DNA from: Phycisphaeraceae bacterium
GTDB taxonomy: Bacteria > Planctomycetota > Phycisphaerae > Phycisphaerales > Zrk34
DNA: 64,000 nt
NCBI GenBank assembly: GCA_028282805.1
Contig: JANQHD010000002.1
Location: forward strand, 1-64,000
Reading direction: 5' to 3'
Shown: in pieces, positions 9,009 through 18,210 of the stretch
Numbering within the stretch: the stretch's first letter is position 1
Layout: each line of letters begins with the position of its first letter
Notes under the pieces: model-generated
Databases searched by the model: none
Told to the model about the DNA's origin: nothing
What the model saw: the letters and a program-made list of their open reading frames with translations, nothing else
Position numbers and translations under genes: made by a program

Positions 9009-10175
9009 ATGCGATTGCTGCCGTTCGAATACGCGGTGAGGAACCTGGGGCGTTCGCCGTTGCGCTTGGCGATGAGCGTGCTGGGCGCGGCGCTGGTGGT
9101 GGCGTTGATCATCGCCGCGGGCGGTTTCGTGCGCGGCATGGCGTCGAGCCTCAAGCAGAGCGGCTCGCCGAACAACGTGATACTGCTCGGCGCCGGCAGC
9201 GAAGAATCGATCGAGCGCAGCGAGGTGAGCCCGGCGGTGGCGGGCATCGCGGCAGCGTCGATCAGGGGCATCAAGTCGCGCATGGGTGTGCCGTTCGTTT
9301 CACCCGAGGTGCACATGGCGGTGACCGTTACGGATTCACCGGACCGCGAAACGGATAAGCAGACGGTCGTGCGCGGGGTTTTGCCGGCGGCGTTCCTCGT
9401 GCACCCGCAGGTGCAGATGGTCGAGGGCCGCGCCCCGAACCCCGGTGCTAACGAGATCGCGGTGGGGGCGCTGGCCGCGACGCGCATGGGCTTAGATGAC
9501 GAGAAGCTAGGCGTCGGTCGGTCGGTGTATTTCGACGAGCTGGCGTGGACCGTGGTCGGCCGGTTCGAGGCGCCGGGCACGGTGATGAACGCGGAGGTGT
9601 GGGCGCACCTGAGCGACGTGCAGGTCGCATCGAAGCGCGACAGCCTTTCGTGCGTGGTGGTCACGATGGGCGCACCCGACACGACGCCGGCGCAGGTGTT
9701 TGCCGCCACGCGCACGGACCTGGAGCTGACCGCGATGTCGGAGTCGGCGTACTACCGCAAGCTGGTGTCGTTTTACACGCCGGTGCGGATCATGATCTGG
9801 GTCACGGCGGGGCTGATCGCGCTGGGCGGGGTGTTCGGGGGCTTGAACACGATGTACGCCGCATTCGCCAGCCGGGCGCGCGAGATTGGTATGTTGCGTT
9901 CGCTGGGCTTTTCGCGCCGGGCGGTGATATGGAGCATCACGCAGGAGTCGACGCTCGCCGCGTCGGCGGGGGCGTTGCTCGGCGCGACGGCGGCGCTGTT
10001 GCTGTTGGACGGGGTGACGGTGCGGATATCGATGGGCGCGTTCGGCTTGCGGGTCGACGGGCCGGTGATGGCGATCGGTTTGGCGTCGGGTGTGGCGCTG
10101 GGCATCGCGGGCGCGCTGCCGCCGACGCTGCGGTGTTTGCGCATGCCGATCGCCGAAGCGCTCAAAGCGGCTTGA
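9009..10175 (+). CDS. ABC exporter permease, FtsX-like (second)
   Basis: 388 residues. The ATG at 9009 was chosen because GAGGAG lies 6-7 nt upstream; an alternative TTG at 8991 has no such site. The topology is again one N-terminal helix (LAMSVLGAALVVALIIAAGGFV), a periplasmic domain, and three C-terminal helices (MIWVTAGLIALGGVFGGLN and following). The C-terminal LRCLRMPIAEALKAA is the usual end of FtsX-like permeases. It lies 19 bp after the first permease. The two permeases are similar in layout but not close in sequence, as expected for a heterodimer. Confidence 0.9.
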   Translation: MRLLPFEYAVRNLGRSPLRLAMSVLGAALVVALIIAAGGFVRGMASSLKQSGSPNNVILLGAGSEESIERSEVSPAVAGIAAASIRGIKSRMGVPFVSPEVHMAVTVTDSPDRETDKQTVVRGVLPAAFLVHPQVQMVEGRAPNPGANEIAVGALAATRMGLDDEKLGVGRSVYFDELAWTVVGRFEAPGTVMNAEVWAHLSDVQVASKRDSLSCVVVTMGAPDTTPAQVFAATRTDLELTAMSESAYYRKLVSFYTPVRIMIWVTAGLIALGGVFGGLNTMYAAFASRAREIGMLRSLGFSRRAVIWSITQESTLAASAGALLGATAALLLLDGVTVRISMGAFGLRVDGPVMAIGLASGVALGIAGALPPTLRCLRMPIAEALKAA

Positions 10176-10213
10176 ACAAGCACGGACTAAACTTGCACAC
10201 AAGGAGTGCGACA

Positions 10214-10786
10214 ATGAGAAACGCGATGAATAAAACGGTGACCGGCTTGGCTGTGATCGTGTTGGTGCTGGCCGGTGGCTGCGGCGAATCGGGTACGAAC
10301 GATTCGAAGGCGCCCGCGCCGGACGGCGCCAGCACCGCGCAATTGCCCGAGGGGTTGTGGTTGGCCAGCACGCCGGCGGGGGCGCCGACGGGCATCGCCG
10401 AGTTGAAGGCGTCGGCGAAGACCGGCGACAAGGTCGTGGCGCGTGTGATGATCGGCGGCCGGGTTGCGCCGATGGTGGAGAACATGGCGGTGATGACCGT
10501 AGTCGACGCGTCGCTCGACAACCCGTGCTACGGCGACGACGACCACTGCGAGACGCCGTGGGACTACTGCTGTAACGACCCCGATGTGTTGATGAAGCAG
10601 ACCGCGACCGTGCAGATCAACGACAAGGGGGGCAAGCCGCTGGCGGTTGATGTGACCGGCGCGGGCCTGACACCCGGCAGCGTGGTGGTGGTTGTGGCGA
10701 CCGTGTCGGACCGGCCCAATACGGATACCCTCATACTCAACGCCGAGGGCCTGTTCATCGAGCCGACGCAAGCCGCGCCGCACTGA
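10214..10786 (+). CDS. Putative lipoprotein with CxTPWDYCC motif
   Basis: 190 residues. AAGGAG at 10201-10206 precedes the ATG. Residues 1-23 form a lipoprotein-type signal ending LVLAGGC with Cys23 as the likely lipidated residue. The body has a beta-rich look (GDKVVARVMIGGRVAPMVEN, TVQINDKGGKPLAVDV) and a conserved-looking Cys cluster NPCYGDDDHCETPWDYCC. I recall similar TPWDYCC motifs in other planctomycete proteins, but cannot name a family. It is the last gene of the exporter operon, 38 bp after the second permease. A role as an outer partner or metal-binding component is inference. Confidence 0.7.
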   Translation: MRNAMNKTVTGLAVIVLVLAGGCGESGTNDSKAPAPDGASTAQLPEGLWLASTPAGAPTGIAELKASAKTGDKVVARVMIGGRVAPMVENMAVMTVVDASLDNPCYGDDDHCETPWDYCCNDPDVLMKQTATVQINDKGGKPLAVDVTGAGLTPGSVVVVVATVSDRPNTDTLILNAEGLFIEPTQAAPH

Positions 10787-10897
10787 TCGACATCAATATA
10801 TTGTCATTAAATGGCTTACGTATCGTTTGGCTGCACCATAAGTGGTGGTGGAGCCGGCGTTTGGTATGGATCAGATGACACTGATTTACGAACGCAA

Positions 10898-10916
10898 GTT
10901 AATATGTTATATTAAC
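10898..10916 (+). promoter_or_regulatory. Palindromic operator at the ROK regulator start
   Basis: GTTAATAT and ATATTAAC form a perfect 8-bp inverted repeat around a 3-nt spacer. It ends 6 bp before the ATG at 10923, where it would cover the ribosome site or transcript start. ROK repressors such as XylR bind AT-rich dyads of this kind, so self-repression of the arabinose operon is likely. Confidence 0.7.
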
Positions 10917-10922
10917 TAACTA

Positions 10923-12089
10923 ATGGTTCGCAGCGTCACCGACCTTCGTATTCAAAACACCCGGCGTGTGTTGCAGCACCTGTTGGTGGTGGGGCCCGCC
11001 AGCCGGGCGGACTTGGCGCGCTGCCTTGAACTTTCAAAGCCCACGATCAGCGAGATCACCGCGGAACTGGGTCGGCGGCGGTTGATTCGTGAGGCGTCGA
11101 CGTCGAGCGCCGAGCAGGATCGTTCGCCGGGTCGGCCGAGCACGCCGCTGGAACTCGATCGGCGCACGCCTCGGTTCGTGCTCGTGCAGGTCGGCGTGCG
11201 CGAGACGCGCCTCGCGGCGATGCCGATGCGGGTCGAGGGCACCGACGAGTGGCAGGTTACCGTCGACACGCCCGGCTGCGCCGAGTTGTTCGGCGAGATG
11301 CTCGTCGGCGCGGCCGAGCGGTTGAACGTTGCCGATGCGCTGGGGGTGATCATCAGCGTGCCCGGCTTGGTCGACGAGGCCGAGGGACGCGTGTTGTTCA
11401 GCCCGAACCTGCGCTGGTTGGCCGACGCATCGCTGGTGACGATCTCGCAGAGCATCTGGCGGTTGCCCGTGGTACTGATGCAGGAGATTCGTGCGTTGGC
11501 GCTCGGCCACCACCTGGCGTCGGGGGATGACGACTTCGTGTTGATCGACATCGCCGAGGGCCTCGGCGGCGCGGCCATACTCGGGGGCAAGCTGTACACC
11601 GCGCCGCTGCCGACCGCGATGGAGATCGGCCACACGCAGATCGTCGGCCAACCGCGCCCCTGTGGTTGCGGCGGCACCGGTTGCCTTGAAACGCTGCTGT
11701 CGCACGGGGGGCTGTTGCGCAGCTGGGCCGAGCACCACGACCGGCGGTTCGAGCGTTGGGCGAACCTTGCCGAGCACCTCGCGGCGCACGGTGAGTTGGA
11801 CGCGCGTTGGGTAGAGCCGACGCTCGACGCTGCGGGTTCGGTCATCGGCGGGGCGATGAACATGATCGGTGTGAAGCGCGTCGTGTTCACCGGCGCGGCC
11901 CACGATTTGCCCGAGCCGTTGCGGCGGCGGCTCGACGATTGCATCAGCGCACACAGCCTGTGGGGCAGGCTGAACCAGATCGAATGCCTGTTTGCCCCGC
12001 GTCGCCGGATGCAGGGCATGGTTGCCACGGGGATCGACCGCTTGGTATCGCCGCTTGCCGACAGCGTCGTGCACCCGGTGACGGCGTGA
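10923..12089 (+). CDS. ROK-family transcriptional regulator of the arabinose operon
   Basis: 388 residues. A winged helix lies at about 12-60 (ADLARCLELSKPTISEITAEL). A ROK sugar-kinase-like domain covers the rest. The ROK zinc motif is PCGCGGTGCLE at about residue 242-252. The kinase-type glycine patch is present as VLIDIAEGLGGAAI, but this class acts as a DNA-binding repressor with a sugar ligand, like XylR/NagC. It is the first gene of the arabinose operon, 29 bp before araB, and has a palindrome right over its own start, so it is probably the autoregulated arabinose-responsive switch. Confidence 0.88.
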   Translation: MVRSVTDLRIQNTRRVLQHLLVVGPASRADLARCLELSKPTISEITAELGRRRLIREASTSSAEQDRSPGRPSTPLELDRRTPRFVLVQVGVRETRLAAMPMRVEGTDEWQVTVDTPGCAELFGEMLVGAAERLNVADALGVIISVPGLVDEAEGRVLFSPNLRWLADASLVTISQSIWRLPVVLMQEIRALALGHHLASGDDDFVLIDIAEGLGGAAILGGKLYTAPLPTAMEIGHTQIVGQPRPCGCGGTGCLETLLSHGGLLRSWAEHHDRRFERWANLAEHLAAHGELDARWVEPTLDAAGSVIGGAMNMIGVKRVVFTGAAHDLPEPLRRRLDDCISAHSLWGRLNQIECLFAPRRRMQGMVATGIDRLVSPLADSVVHPVTA

Positions 12090-12118
12090 GACGCGCACTT
12101 TGCAGGAGGTAAGCTCGC

Positions 12119-13807
12119 GTGCCAACGGCCCGCTCAGCCAGTTTTGCGATCGGCGTGGATTACGGGACGAACAGTGTGCGCGCGTTGGTGGTGAATACCG
12201 CCAACGGCCGCGAGGTCGCGACCGCGGTGTACTACTACCCCAGCGGCGAGGCGGGCATACTGCTCGACGCGAAGGACCCGAACCTGGCGAGGCAAAACCC
12301 CGCCGACTACATCGAGGGTTTTTATCGCGCGGTGCGGCGCGCCGTGCGACAGGCGGGCAAGGTGCGCGGGTTCAGGCCCGAACGCGTGGTCGGCATCGGC
12401 GTGGACACGACGGGTTCGACACCGCTGCCCGTCGACCGGGAGGGCGTGCCGCTGGCGTTGCACCCGCGCTTCAGGAGAAACCTTGCGGCGCACGCGTGGC
12501 TGTGGCGCGACCACACGTCGCACGAAGAGGCCGCCGAGATCACCGCGAAGGCACGCCGGTCGCGCACGGATTACCTGGCTAAGTGCGGCGGGGCGTATTC
12601 GAGCGAGTGGTACTGGTCGAAGATACTGCACTGCCGGCGCACGGCGCCGAAGGTGTTCGAGGCGGCGTACAGCTGGGTGGAGTTGTCGGACTTTGTGCCG
12701 GCGTTCATCACGGGCAACACGGACCCGGGCACGATGCCGCGCGGCATCTGCGCGGCGGGGCACAAGGCGATGTTTCACGAGCGGTGGGGTGGGTTGCCGG
12801 GCAAGCGTTTTTTGGCGTCGCTCGACCCTGCGCTAGCGGCGTTGCGCGACCGTTACACGAGCGAGCCGTTGCCGAGCAGCAGGAAGGCGGGCGAGCTGAC
12901 CGCGGCCGTGGCAAAGAAGGTAGGGTTGCCGGCGGGTGTGCCGGTAGCGATCGGCGCGTTCGACGCGCACATGGGCGCGGTGGGCGCGGGCGTGAGGCCG
13001 GGCACACTTGTGAAGATCATCGGTACGAGCACGTGCGACATCGCGGTGTGGCCGATGAGCAAACCGCTGGCCGACGTGCCGGGGCTGTGCGGGATCGTGC
13101 CCGGGTCGGTGATGCCGGGCATGTACGGTTTGGAAGCGGGGCAGTCGGCGGTGGGCGACATATTCAACTGGTTCGTCAAGCACCTTAGCCCAGCGCGGTA
13201 CGGCAACGACGCCGCGGCGCACGCGAAGATCACGCGCGACGCCGAGAAACTGAAGCCCGGCGTCAGCGGTTTACTGGCGCTCGATTGGAACAACGGCAAC
13301 CGGACGGTGTTGGTCGACCCGCTGCTCGGCGGTTTGTTGGTGGGGCAGACGTTGCACACGACCGCCGCGGAGGTTTACCGCGCGCTGGTGGAGGCGACGG
13401 CGTTCGGGGCGCTGACCATTATCAACCGTTTCGAAGGGTACGGCGTGAAGATCAACCAGGTCGTCAACTGCGGGGGCATCTCTGAGAAGAACGGGATGAT
13501 CATGCAGGTGTACGCGGACGTGTGCGACCGGCCGATTAAGATCAGCCGGTCGGCGCAGACCTGTGCGCTGGGGGCGGCGGTGTTCGGCGCGATCGTCGGC
13601 GGGGCGCACCGGAGCGTGACCGCGGCGCAGAAGGCGATGACCGGCACGAAGCCGCACGTGTTCAAGCCGAACCGCGCCAACGCGCGGGTGTACGCCGAGC
13701 TTTACAAGCTTTACCGCCAACTGCACGACACGCTCAGCGCCGAGGGCAGCGCGGGCAACGTGATGAAGGACCTGATCGCCATTCGCGACCGGGCGCGCAA
13801 GGGGTAA
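12119..13807 (+). CDS. araB: Ribulokinase
   Basis: 562 residues starting with GTG at 12119, preceded by CAGGAGGT at 12102-12109. It phosphorylates L-ribulose to L-ribulose 5-phosphate. FGGY-kinase features are visible: the N-terminal phosphate loop IGVDYGTNSVRALVV, the VGIGVDTTGSTPLPVD motif, IIGTSTCDIAVW and the C-terminal FGGY-type VVNCGGISEKNGMIMQVYADVC. The length matches ribulokinases rather than xylulokinases. The context with araD 4 bp downstream and araA supports the call. Cytoplasmic. Confidence 0.95.
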   Translation: MPTARSASFAIGVDYGTNSVRALVVNTANGREVATAVYYYPSGEAGILLDAKDPNLARQNPADYIEGFYRAVRRAVRQAGKVRGFRPERVVGIGVDTTGSTPLPVDREGVPLALHPRFRRNLAAHAWLWRDHTSHEEAAEITAKARRSRTDYLAKCGGAYSSEWYWSKILHCRRTAPKVFEAAYSWVELSDFVPAFITGNTDPGTMPRGICAAGHKAMFHERWGGLPGKRFLASLDPALAALRDRYTSEPLPSSRKAGELTAAVAKKVGLPAGVPVAIGAFDAHMGAVGAGVRPGTLVKIIGTSTCDIAVWPMSKPLADVPGLCGIVPGSVMPGMYGLEAGQSAVGDIFNWFVKHLSPARYGNDAAAHAKITRDAEKLKPGVSGLLALDWNNGNRTVLVDPLLGGLLVGQTLHTTAAEVYRALVEATAFGALTIINRFEGYGVKINQVVNCGGISEKNGMIMQVYADVCDRPIKISRSAQTCALGAAVFGAIVGGAHRSVTAAQKAMTGTKPHVFKPNRANARVYAELYKLYRQLHDTLSAEGSAGNVMKDLIAIRDRARKG

Positions 13808-13811
13808 CGGC

Positions 13812-14501
13812 ATGCTTATCGAACTGAAAAAACAGGTGTGTGAGGCGAACCGCTGGTTGGACAGCCTGGGGTTGGTAACGCTGACCTGGGGCAACGTCAG
13901 CGCGATCGACCGCGACAGCCAGCGCGTGGTGATCAAGCCGAGCGGCGTGGCGTACGCGCAGCTGCGGCCCGAGCACATGGTGGTCGTCGACCTCGACGGC
14001 GAGGTGGTCGAGGGCGATTTGAAACCGAGCTCGGACACGCCGACGCACGTGCTGCTGTATAGGTCTTTCGAGGCCATCGGCGGCATCACGCACACGCACA
14101 GCACGTACGCGACGGCGTTCGCGCAGGCGCGTGAGCAGCTGACGTGTTACGGCACGACGCACGCCGACCATTTCAACGGCCCCGTGCCGATCACGCGGCA
14201 GCTGACCGAGCAAGAGGTCGGAGACGATTACGAGGTAAACACGGGGCGCGTGATCATCGAGCGGTTTGCGGGCTTGGACCCGGTTGCGATGCCCGCGGTG
14301 TTGGTTGCGGGGCATGCGCCGTTTGTGTGGGGCAGGGACGCGACGGATTCGGTGCGCAACGCGGTCGCGCTCGAGGCCGTGGCGCAGATGGCGGCCGCGA
14401 CCCTGCAGATCAAGCCGTTCGCCGAAGGGCTCGAAGATCACGTGCTCGACAAGCATTACCAGCGCAAGCACGGGCCGAACGCGTATTACGGACAGTGCTG
14501 A
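13812..14501 (+). CDS. araD: L-ribulose-5-phosphate 4-epimerase
   Basis: 229 residues, class II aldolase fold. Converts L-ribulose 5-phosphate to D-xylulose 5-phosphate. Metal-ligand histidines are visible in [17 protein letters not shown] and the downstream [16 protein letters not shown]. An N-terminal [14 protein letters not shown] and [10 protein letters not shown] match the family. Length is the usual 230. It starts 4 bp after araB, with its ribosome site in the araB end, so the two are coupled. Confidence 0.95.
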   Translation: MLIELKKQVCEANRWLDSLGLVTLTWGNVSAIDRDSQRVVIKPSGVAYAQLRPEHMVVVDLDGEVVEGDLKPSSDTPTHVLLYRSFEAIGGITHTHSTYATAFAQAREQLTCYGTTHADHFNGPVPITRQLTEQEVGDDYEVNTGRVIIERFAGLDPVAMPAVLVAGHAPFVWGRDATDSVRNAVALEAVAQMAAATLQIKPFAEGLEDHVLDKHYQRKHGPNAYYGQC

Positions 14502-14529
14502 CCGGCGCGACGCGCGAAGGGTAGATTGC

Positions 14530-16026
14530 ATGATCGATTATCAACCGTTGGAAGTGTGGTTCATCACGGGCAGCCAGCACCTGTACGGCGAGGAGACGCT
14601 GCGGCGGGTCGACGCCGACTCGCAGCAGATCGTGGCGGGGCTGAACGACGGTGGGCTGCCGATCAAGGTGGTGTTCAAGCCGGTGCTGACGACGCCCGAC
14701 GCGGTCACGCGGGTGCTCGGCGACGCCGACGCTACGCCGAATTGCGTCGGGCTCATCGCGTGGATGCACACGTTCAGCCCGGCGAAGATGTGGGTGCGCG
14801 GCCTGAAGCGCCTGCGCACGCCGCTGTGCCACCTGCATACGCAGTTCAACCGCGACATACCGTGGTCGACCATCGACATGGATTTCATGAACCTCAACCA
14901 GTCGGCCCACGGCGGGCGCGAGTTCGGGTTCATCTGTTCGCGGCTGAGGCTGGAGCGCAAGGTCGTCGTCGGCCACTGGCGGCAGCCGTCGGTGCGCGAC
15001 AAGTTGGACAAGTGGATGCGGGCGGCGGCGGCGTGGCACGATGCGCAGGGCATGCGGATCGCGCGCCTCGGCGACAACATGCGGCAGGTCGCGGTGACCG
15101 AGGGCGACAAGGTCGAGGCCGAGGCCGTGTTTGGTTACGCGGTCAACGGCTACGGGCTCGGCGACCTGACGGCGCAGCTCGACGCGGTGGCGGATGCGGA
15201 CGTCGACCGTTTGTGCGATGAGTACGGCGAGCAATACGAACTCGCCGCGTCGCTGCAAGCCGGCGGTGAGAAGCGCCAATCGCTGCGCGACGCGGCGCGG
15301 ATCGAGCTCGGTTTGCGTTCGTTTCTGGCCGAGGGCGGGTTCAAGGCGTTCACCGACACGTTCGAGAACCTGCACGGCTTGAAGCAGCTGCCGGGCATCG
15401 CGGCGCAGCGGTTGATGGCCGACGGCTACGGCTTCGGCGCGGAAGGCGACTGGAAGCACGCGGCGCTCGTGCGGCAGATGAAGGTGATGGCGCACGGGCT
15501 TAGGGGGGGCACGAGCTTCATGGAGGACTACACGTACCACCTCGACCCGGCCGGGCCGAGCGTGCTGGGGGCGCACATGCTGGAGATCTGCCCGAGCATC
15601 GCCGCGCACCAACCCAGGTGCGAGGTGCACCCGCTGGGCATCGGCGGCAAGGAAGACCCGGTGCGGCTGGTGTTCGATGGCGCGACCGGGCCGGCGGTCA
15701 ACGCGACGGTGGTCGACATGGGCGATCGTTTTCGCGTGGTGGTCAACACGGTCGAGGCGGTCGAGCCGTTGCAGCCGCTGCCGAACCTGCCGGTGGCGCG
15801 GACGCTGTGGCAACCGAAGCCGGACCTCGAGACCGCGGCGGCGGCGTGGGTCTACGCGGGCGGCGCGCACCACACGGGCTACTCGTTGGCGCTGACGGCC
15901 GAGCACATGGAAGACTTCGCGGCGGTGGCGGGCGTGGAACTGCTGGTGATCGACGACCAAACCTCGTTGCGCGATTTCCGCAGCGAGCTCCGTTGGAACC
16001 ACGCGGCGTACACGCTGCAACGATAG
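14530..16026 (+). CDS. araA: L-arabinose isomerase
   Basis: 498 residues from the ATG at 14530, which opens the family signature [19 protein letters not shown]. Converts L-arabinose to L-ribulose, using Mn2+. The motifs containing catalytic Glu and metal-binding His are present: [21 protein letters not shown] and the late [13 protein letters not shown]. Length is typical. With araB and araD it completes the pathway to xylulose 5-phosphate. It lies 28 bp after araD and 45 bp before the transporter gene. Confidence 0.96.
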   Translation: MIDYQPLEVWFITGSQHLYGEETLRRVDADSQQIVAGLNDGGLPIKVVFKPVLTTPDAVTRVLGDADATPNCVGLIAWMHTFSPAKMWVRGLKRLRTPLCHLHTQFNRDIPWSTIDMDFMNLNQSAHGGREFGFICSRLRLERKVVVGHWRQPSVRDKLDKWMRAAAAWHDAQGMRIARLGDNMRQVAVTEGDKVEAEAVFGYAVNGYGLGDLTAQLDAVADADVDRLCDEYGEQYELAASLQAGGEKRQSLRDAARIELGLRSFLAEGGFKAFTDTFENLHGLKQLPGIAAQRLMADGYGFGAEGDWKHAALVRQMKVMAHGLRGGTSFMEDYTYHLDPAGPSVLGAHMLEICPSIAAHQPRCEVHPLGIGGKEDPVRLVFDGATGPAVNATVVDMGDRFRVVVNTVEAVEPLQPLPNLPVARTLWQPKPDLETAAAAWVYAGGAHHTGYSLALTAEHMEDFAAVAGVELLVIDDQTSLRDFRSELRWNHAAYTLQR

Positions 16027-16071
16027 AGCCAAACACCACAGGGGAACACCGGCACAGGAGCGCTCGGCACC

Positions 16072-18150
16072 ATGCAGACACTCGACTGGATCATGATCGG
16101 CGGTTACTTCGCGATGTTGATCGGCGTCGCGGCCTACGCCACACACCGCAGGCAGCGGACCTCGGAGGATTACTTTCTCGCCGGTCGGCACCTCGGCTGG
16201 TTCATCGTTGGCGCTTCGATCTTCGCGTCGAACATCGGCTCGGAGCACCTGGTCGGCTTGGCCGGTTCGGGCACGACCGACGGCGTGGCGATGGCGCACT
16301 ACGAGCTGCACGCGTGGTGCCTGCTCATCTTGGGGTGGGTTTTTGTGCCGTTCTTCATGCGGTCGAAGGTGTTCACGATGCCCGAGTTCCTCGAGAGGCG
16401 TTTCAGCCCGAACAGCCGGTGGGTGCTGTCGATCATCTCGCTGGTCGCGTACGTGGTGACGAAGATCGCCGTGGGCATTTTCGCCGGCGGGATCGTGTTC
16501 GAGGTGCTGCTGCCGGACATCAACTTCCTCGGCATGGACAGCTTCTGGTTGGGCTCGATCCTGGTTCTGGTGTTCACGGGCCTGTACACCACGCTCGGCG
16601 GCTTCCGCGCGGTCGCGTACACCGAGGCGCTGCAAACCATCATCCTCATCGCCGGTTCCGCGCTGGTCACGTACTACGGGCTGGCGGCGCTGGGTGGCTG
16701 GTCGGAGCTGAGGGCCACGGTCGGCTCGGACATGTTCAACCTGTGGAAACCGCTCGTGCCCGAGGGCGTGGAGGGCACGTGGGCGCCGGTCGAAGAGTCG
16801 AGCAAGGTCACCGAGTACGGCATCGAAACCACGCGCATCACCAGGCAGGCGTGGTACTTCAACGGCAACTTCCCGTGGCTGGGCATGCTGATCTGCGCGC
16901 CGATCATCGGCCTGTGGTACTGGTGCACCGACCAGTACATCGTGCAGCGCGCCCTGGGCGCGCCCAACGAGCAGCAGGCCCGCCGCGGTTCGGTCTTCGC
17001 CGGCATGCTCAAGCTGCTGCCCGTGTTCATCTTCATCATCCCCGGCATGATCTGCATCGCGCTGACCATCAAGGCGCAGACCGGCAACATCGAAGGCATG
17101 AACTTCGACAAGATGTTCAAGACCGGCCGGGTCGTCATGCCCGCCGAGATCATGGCGATGGACGCGTACCGGCCGTACGTGGTCGAGGTGGAAGAAACCA
17201 AGGGCGACCCGACGCCCGTGGTGAAGAAGATCGACCTGGACAAGATGGCCGCGGAATCTCCCGAGACGCTCGAGCAGGTCCGCCGAGACCAGTTCTTCGT
17301 GCCGTTCAAGGATTACTTTTCCACCGACGGGCAGCGCATCGACCTGGAGAAACTGCGGGCCGACGACCCCGACGGCGAGAAGATGGCCTACCTGCTGCAA
17401 CTGGCGCAGGGCAGCCTCTCCGACAGCGGCAAGGGCATGAGCTTCCCCATGATGGTGACCAACGTCCTGCCCACAGGGGTGCGCGGCGTCGTGGTCGCGG
17501 GGCTGCTGGCGGCGTTGATGAGTTCTTTGGCCGGCGTGTTCAACGCGTGCTCGACGCTGTTCACGATCGACTTCTACCGCAAGCTCAAGCCGCAGACTTC
17601 CGAAGCGGGCCTGGTGCGGATCGGGCGCATCGCCACGTTCGTGATGGTCTGCATCGGGCTGGGTTGGATCCCCGTGATCCAGGGCTCCGAAGGGTTGTAC
17701 TACTACCTCCAGTCGGTGCAGGGCTACCTCGCGCCGCCGATCTTCGTGGTGTTCTTCCTCGGCGTGTTCTGGAAACGGCTCAACGGGCCCGGCTGCCTGG
17801 CGGTGCTGATCGTGGGCTTTTTGATGGGCCTGTTCCGCATGGCCGTCGACACCCCGCCGAAGGTGATCGACGGTTTCGCCTACGAGGAACATTCGTTCTT
17901 GTGGGTGGTCCACAAGATCTACTTCCAGTACTACAGCGCGTTGATCTTTATCGTCTGTTGCGTCGTGATGGTGATCGTCAGCTACCTGACCGCCGCGCCG
18001 GACTACGCGAAGATCTCCGGCCTGACCTACGGCACGCTCACCGAGGAGCACCGCAGCGCGTCGCGCAAGAGCTGGGGCGCGATCGACCTCATCGCCTCGC
18101 TGGCCGTGCTCGCGGCGATCGTGGCGGCGTACATGTACTTCAACGGTTAG
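16072..18150 (+). CDS. Sodium:solute symporter (SSS family), probable arabinose importer
   Basis: 692 residues, longer than the usual 500-550 of SSS proteins. Many membrane helices are visible, starting with LDWIMIGGYFAMLIGVAAY and including the family signature region IFASNIGSEHLVGLAGSG. A hydrophilic insert of roughly 120 residues (about 335-455, containing TKGDPTPVVKKIDLDK) interrupts the helices and explains the extra length. CAGGAG lies 11 nt before the ATG. Position directly after araA makes it the likely L-arabinose/Na+ symporter; substrate is inferred from context. Confidence 0.88.
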   Translation: MQTLDWIMIGGYFAMLIGVAAYATHRRQRTSEDYFLAGRHLGWFIVGASIFASNIGSEHLVGLAGSGTTDGVAMAHYELHAWCLLILGWVFVPFFMRSKVFTMPEFLERRFSPNSRWVLSIISLVAYVVTKIAVGIFAGGIVFEVLLPDINFLGMDSFWLGSILVLVFTGLYTTLGGFRAVAYTEALQTIILIAGSALVTYYGLAALGGWSELRATVGSDMFNLWKPLVPEGVEGTWAPVEESSKVTEYGIETTRITRQAWYFNGNFPWLGMLICAPIIGLWYWCTDQYIVQRALGAPNEQQARRGSVFAGMLKLLPVFIFIIPGMICIALTIKAQTGNIEGMNFDKMFKTGRVVMPAEIMAMDAYRPYVVEVEETKGDPTPVVKKIDLDKMAAESPETLEQVRRDQFFVPFKDYFSTDGQRIDLEKLRADDPDGEKMAYLLQLAQGSLSDSGKGMSFPMMVTNVLPTGVRGVVVAGLLAALMSSLAGVFNACSTLFTIDFYRKLKPQTSEAGLVRIGRIATFVMVCIGLGWIPVIQGSEGLYYYLQSVQGYLAPPIFVVFFLGVFWKRLNGPGCLAVLIVGFLMGLFRMAVDTPPKVIDGFAYEEHSFLWVVHKIYFQYYSALIFIVCCVVMVIVSYLTAAPDYAKISGLTYGTLTEEHRSASRKSWGAIDLIASLAVLAAIVAAYMYFNG

Positions 18151-18210
18151 GGCGAAGAGCGGTCACGCGCTCGGCGCCAACTTCGGCGGTTTGCCCGCGG
18201 GACGCCGCTG

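Noticed and set aside
14410-18051. Antisense ORF of 1213 codons opposite araA and the symporter gene
   Set aside because: Caused by high GC and codon bias; composition is Arg/His/Asp-rich without domains, while the plus strand has clear araA and SSS motifs.
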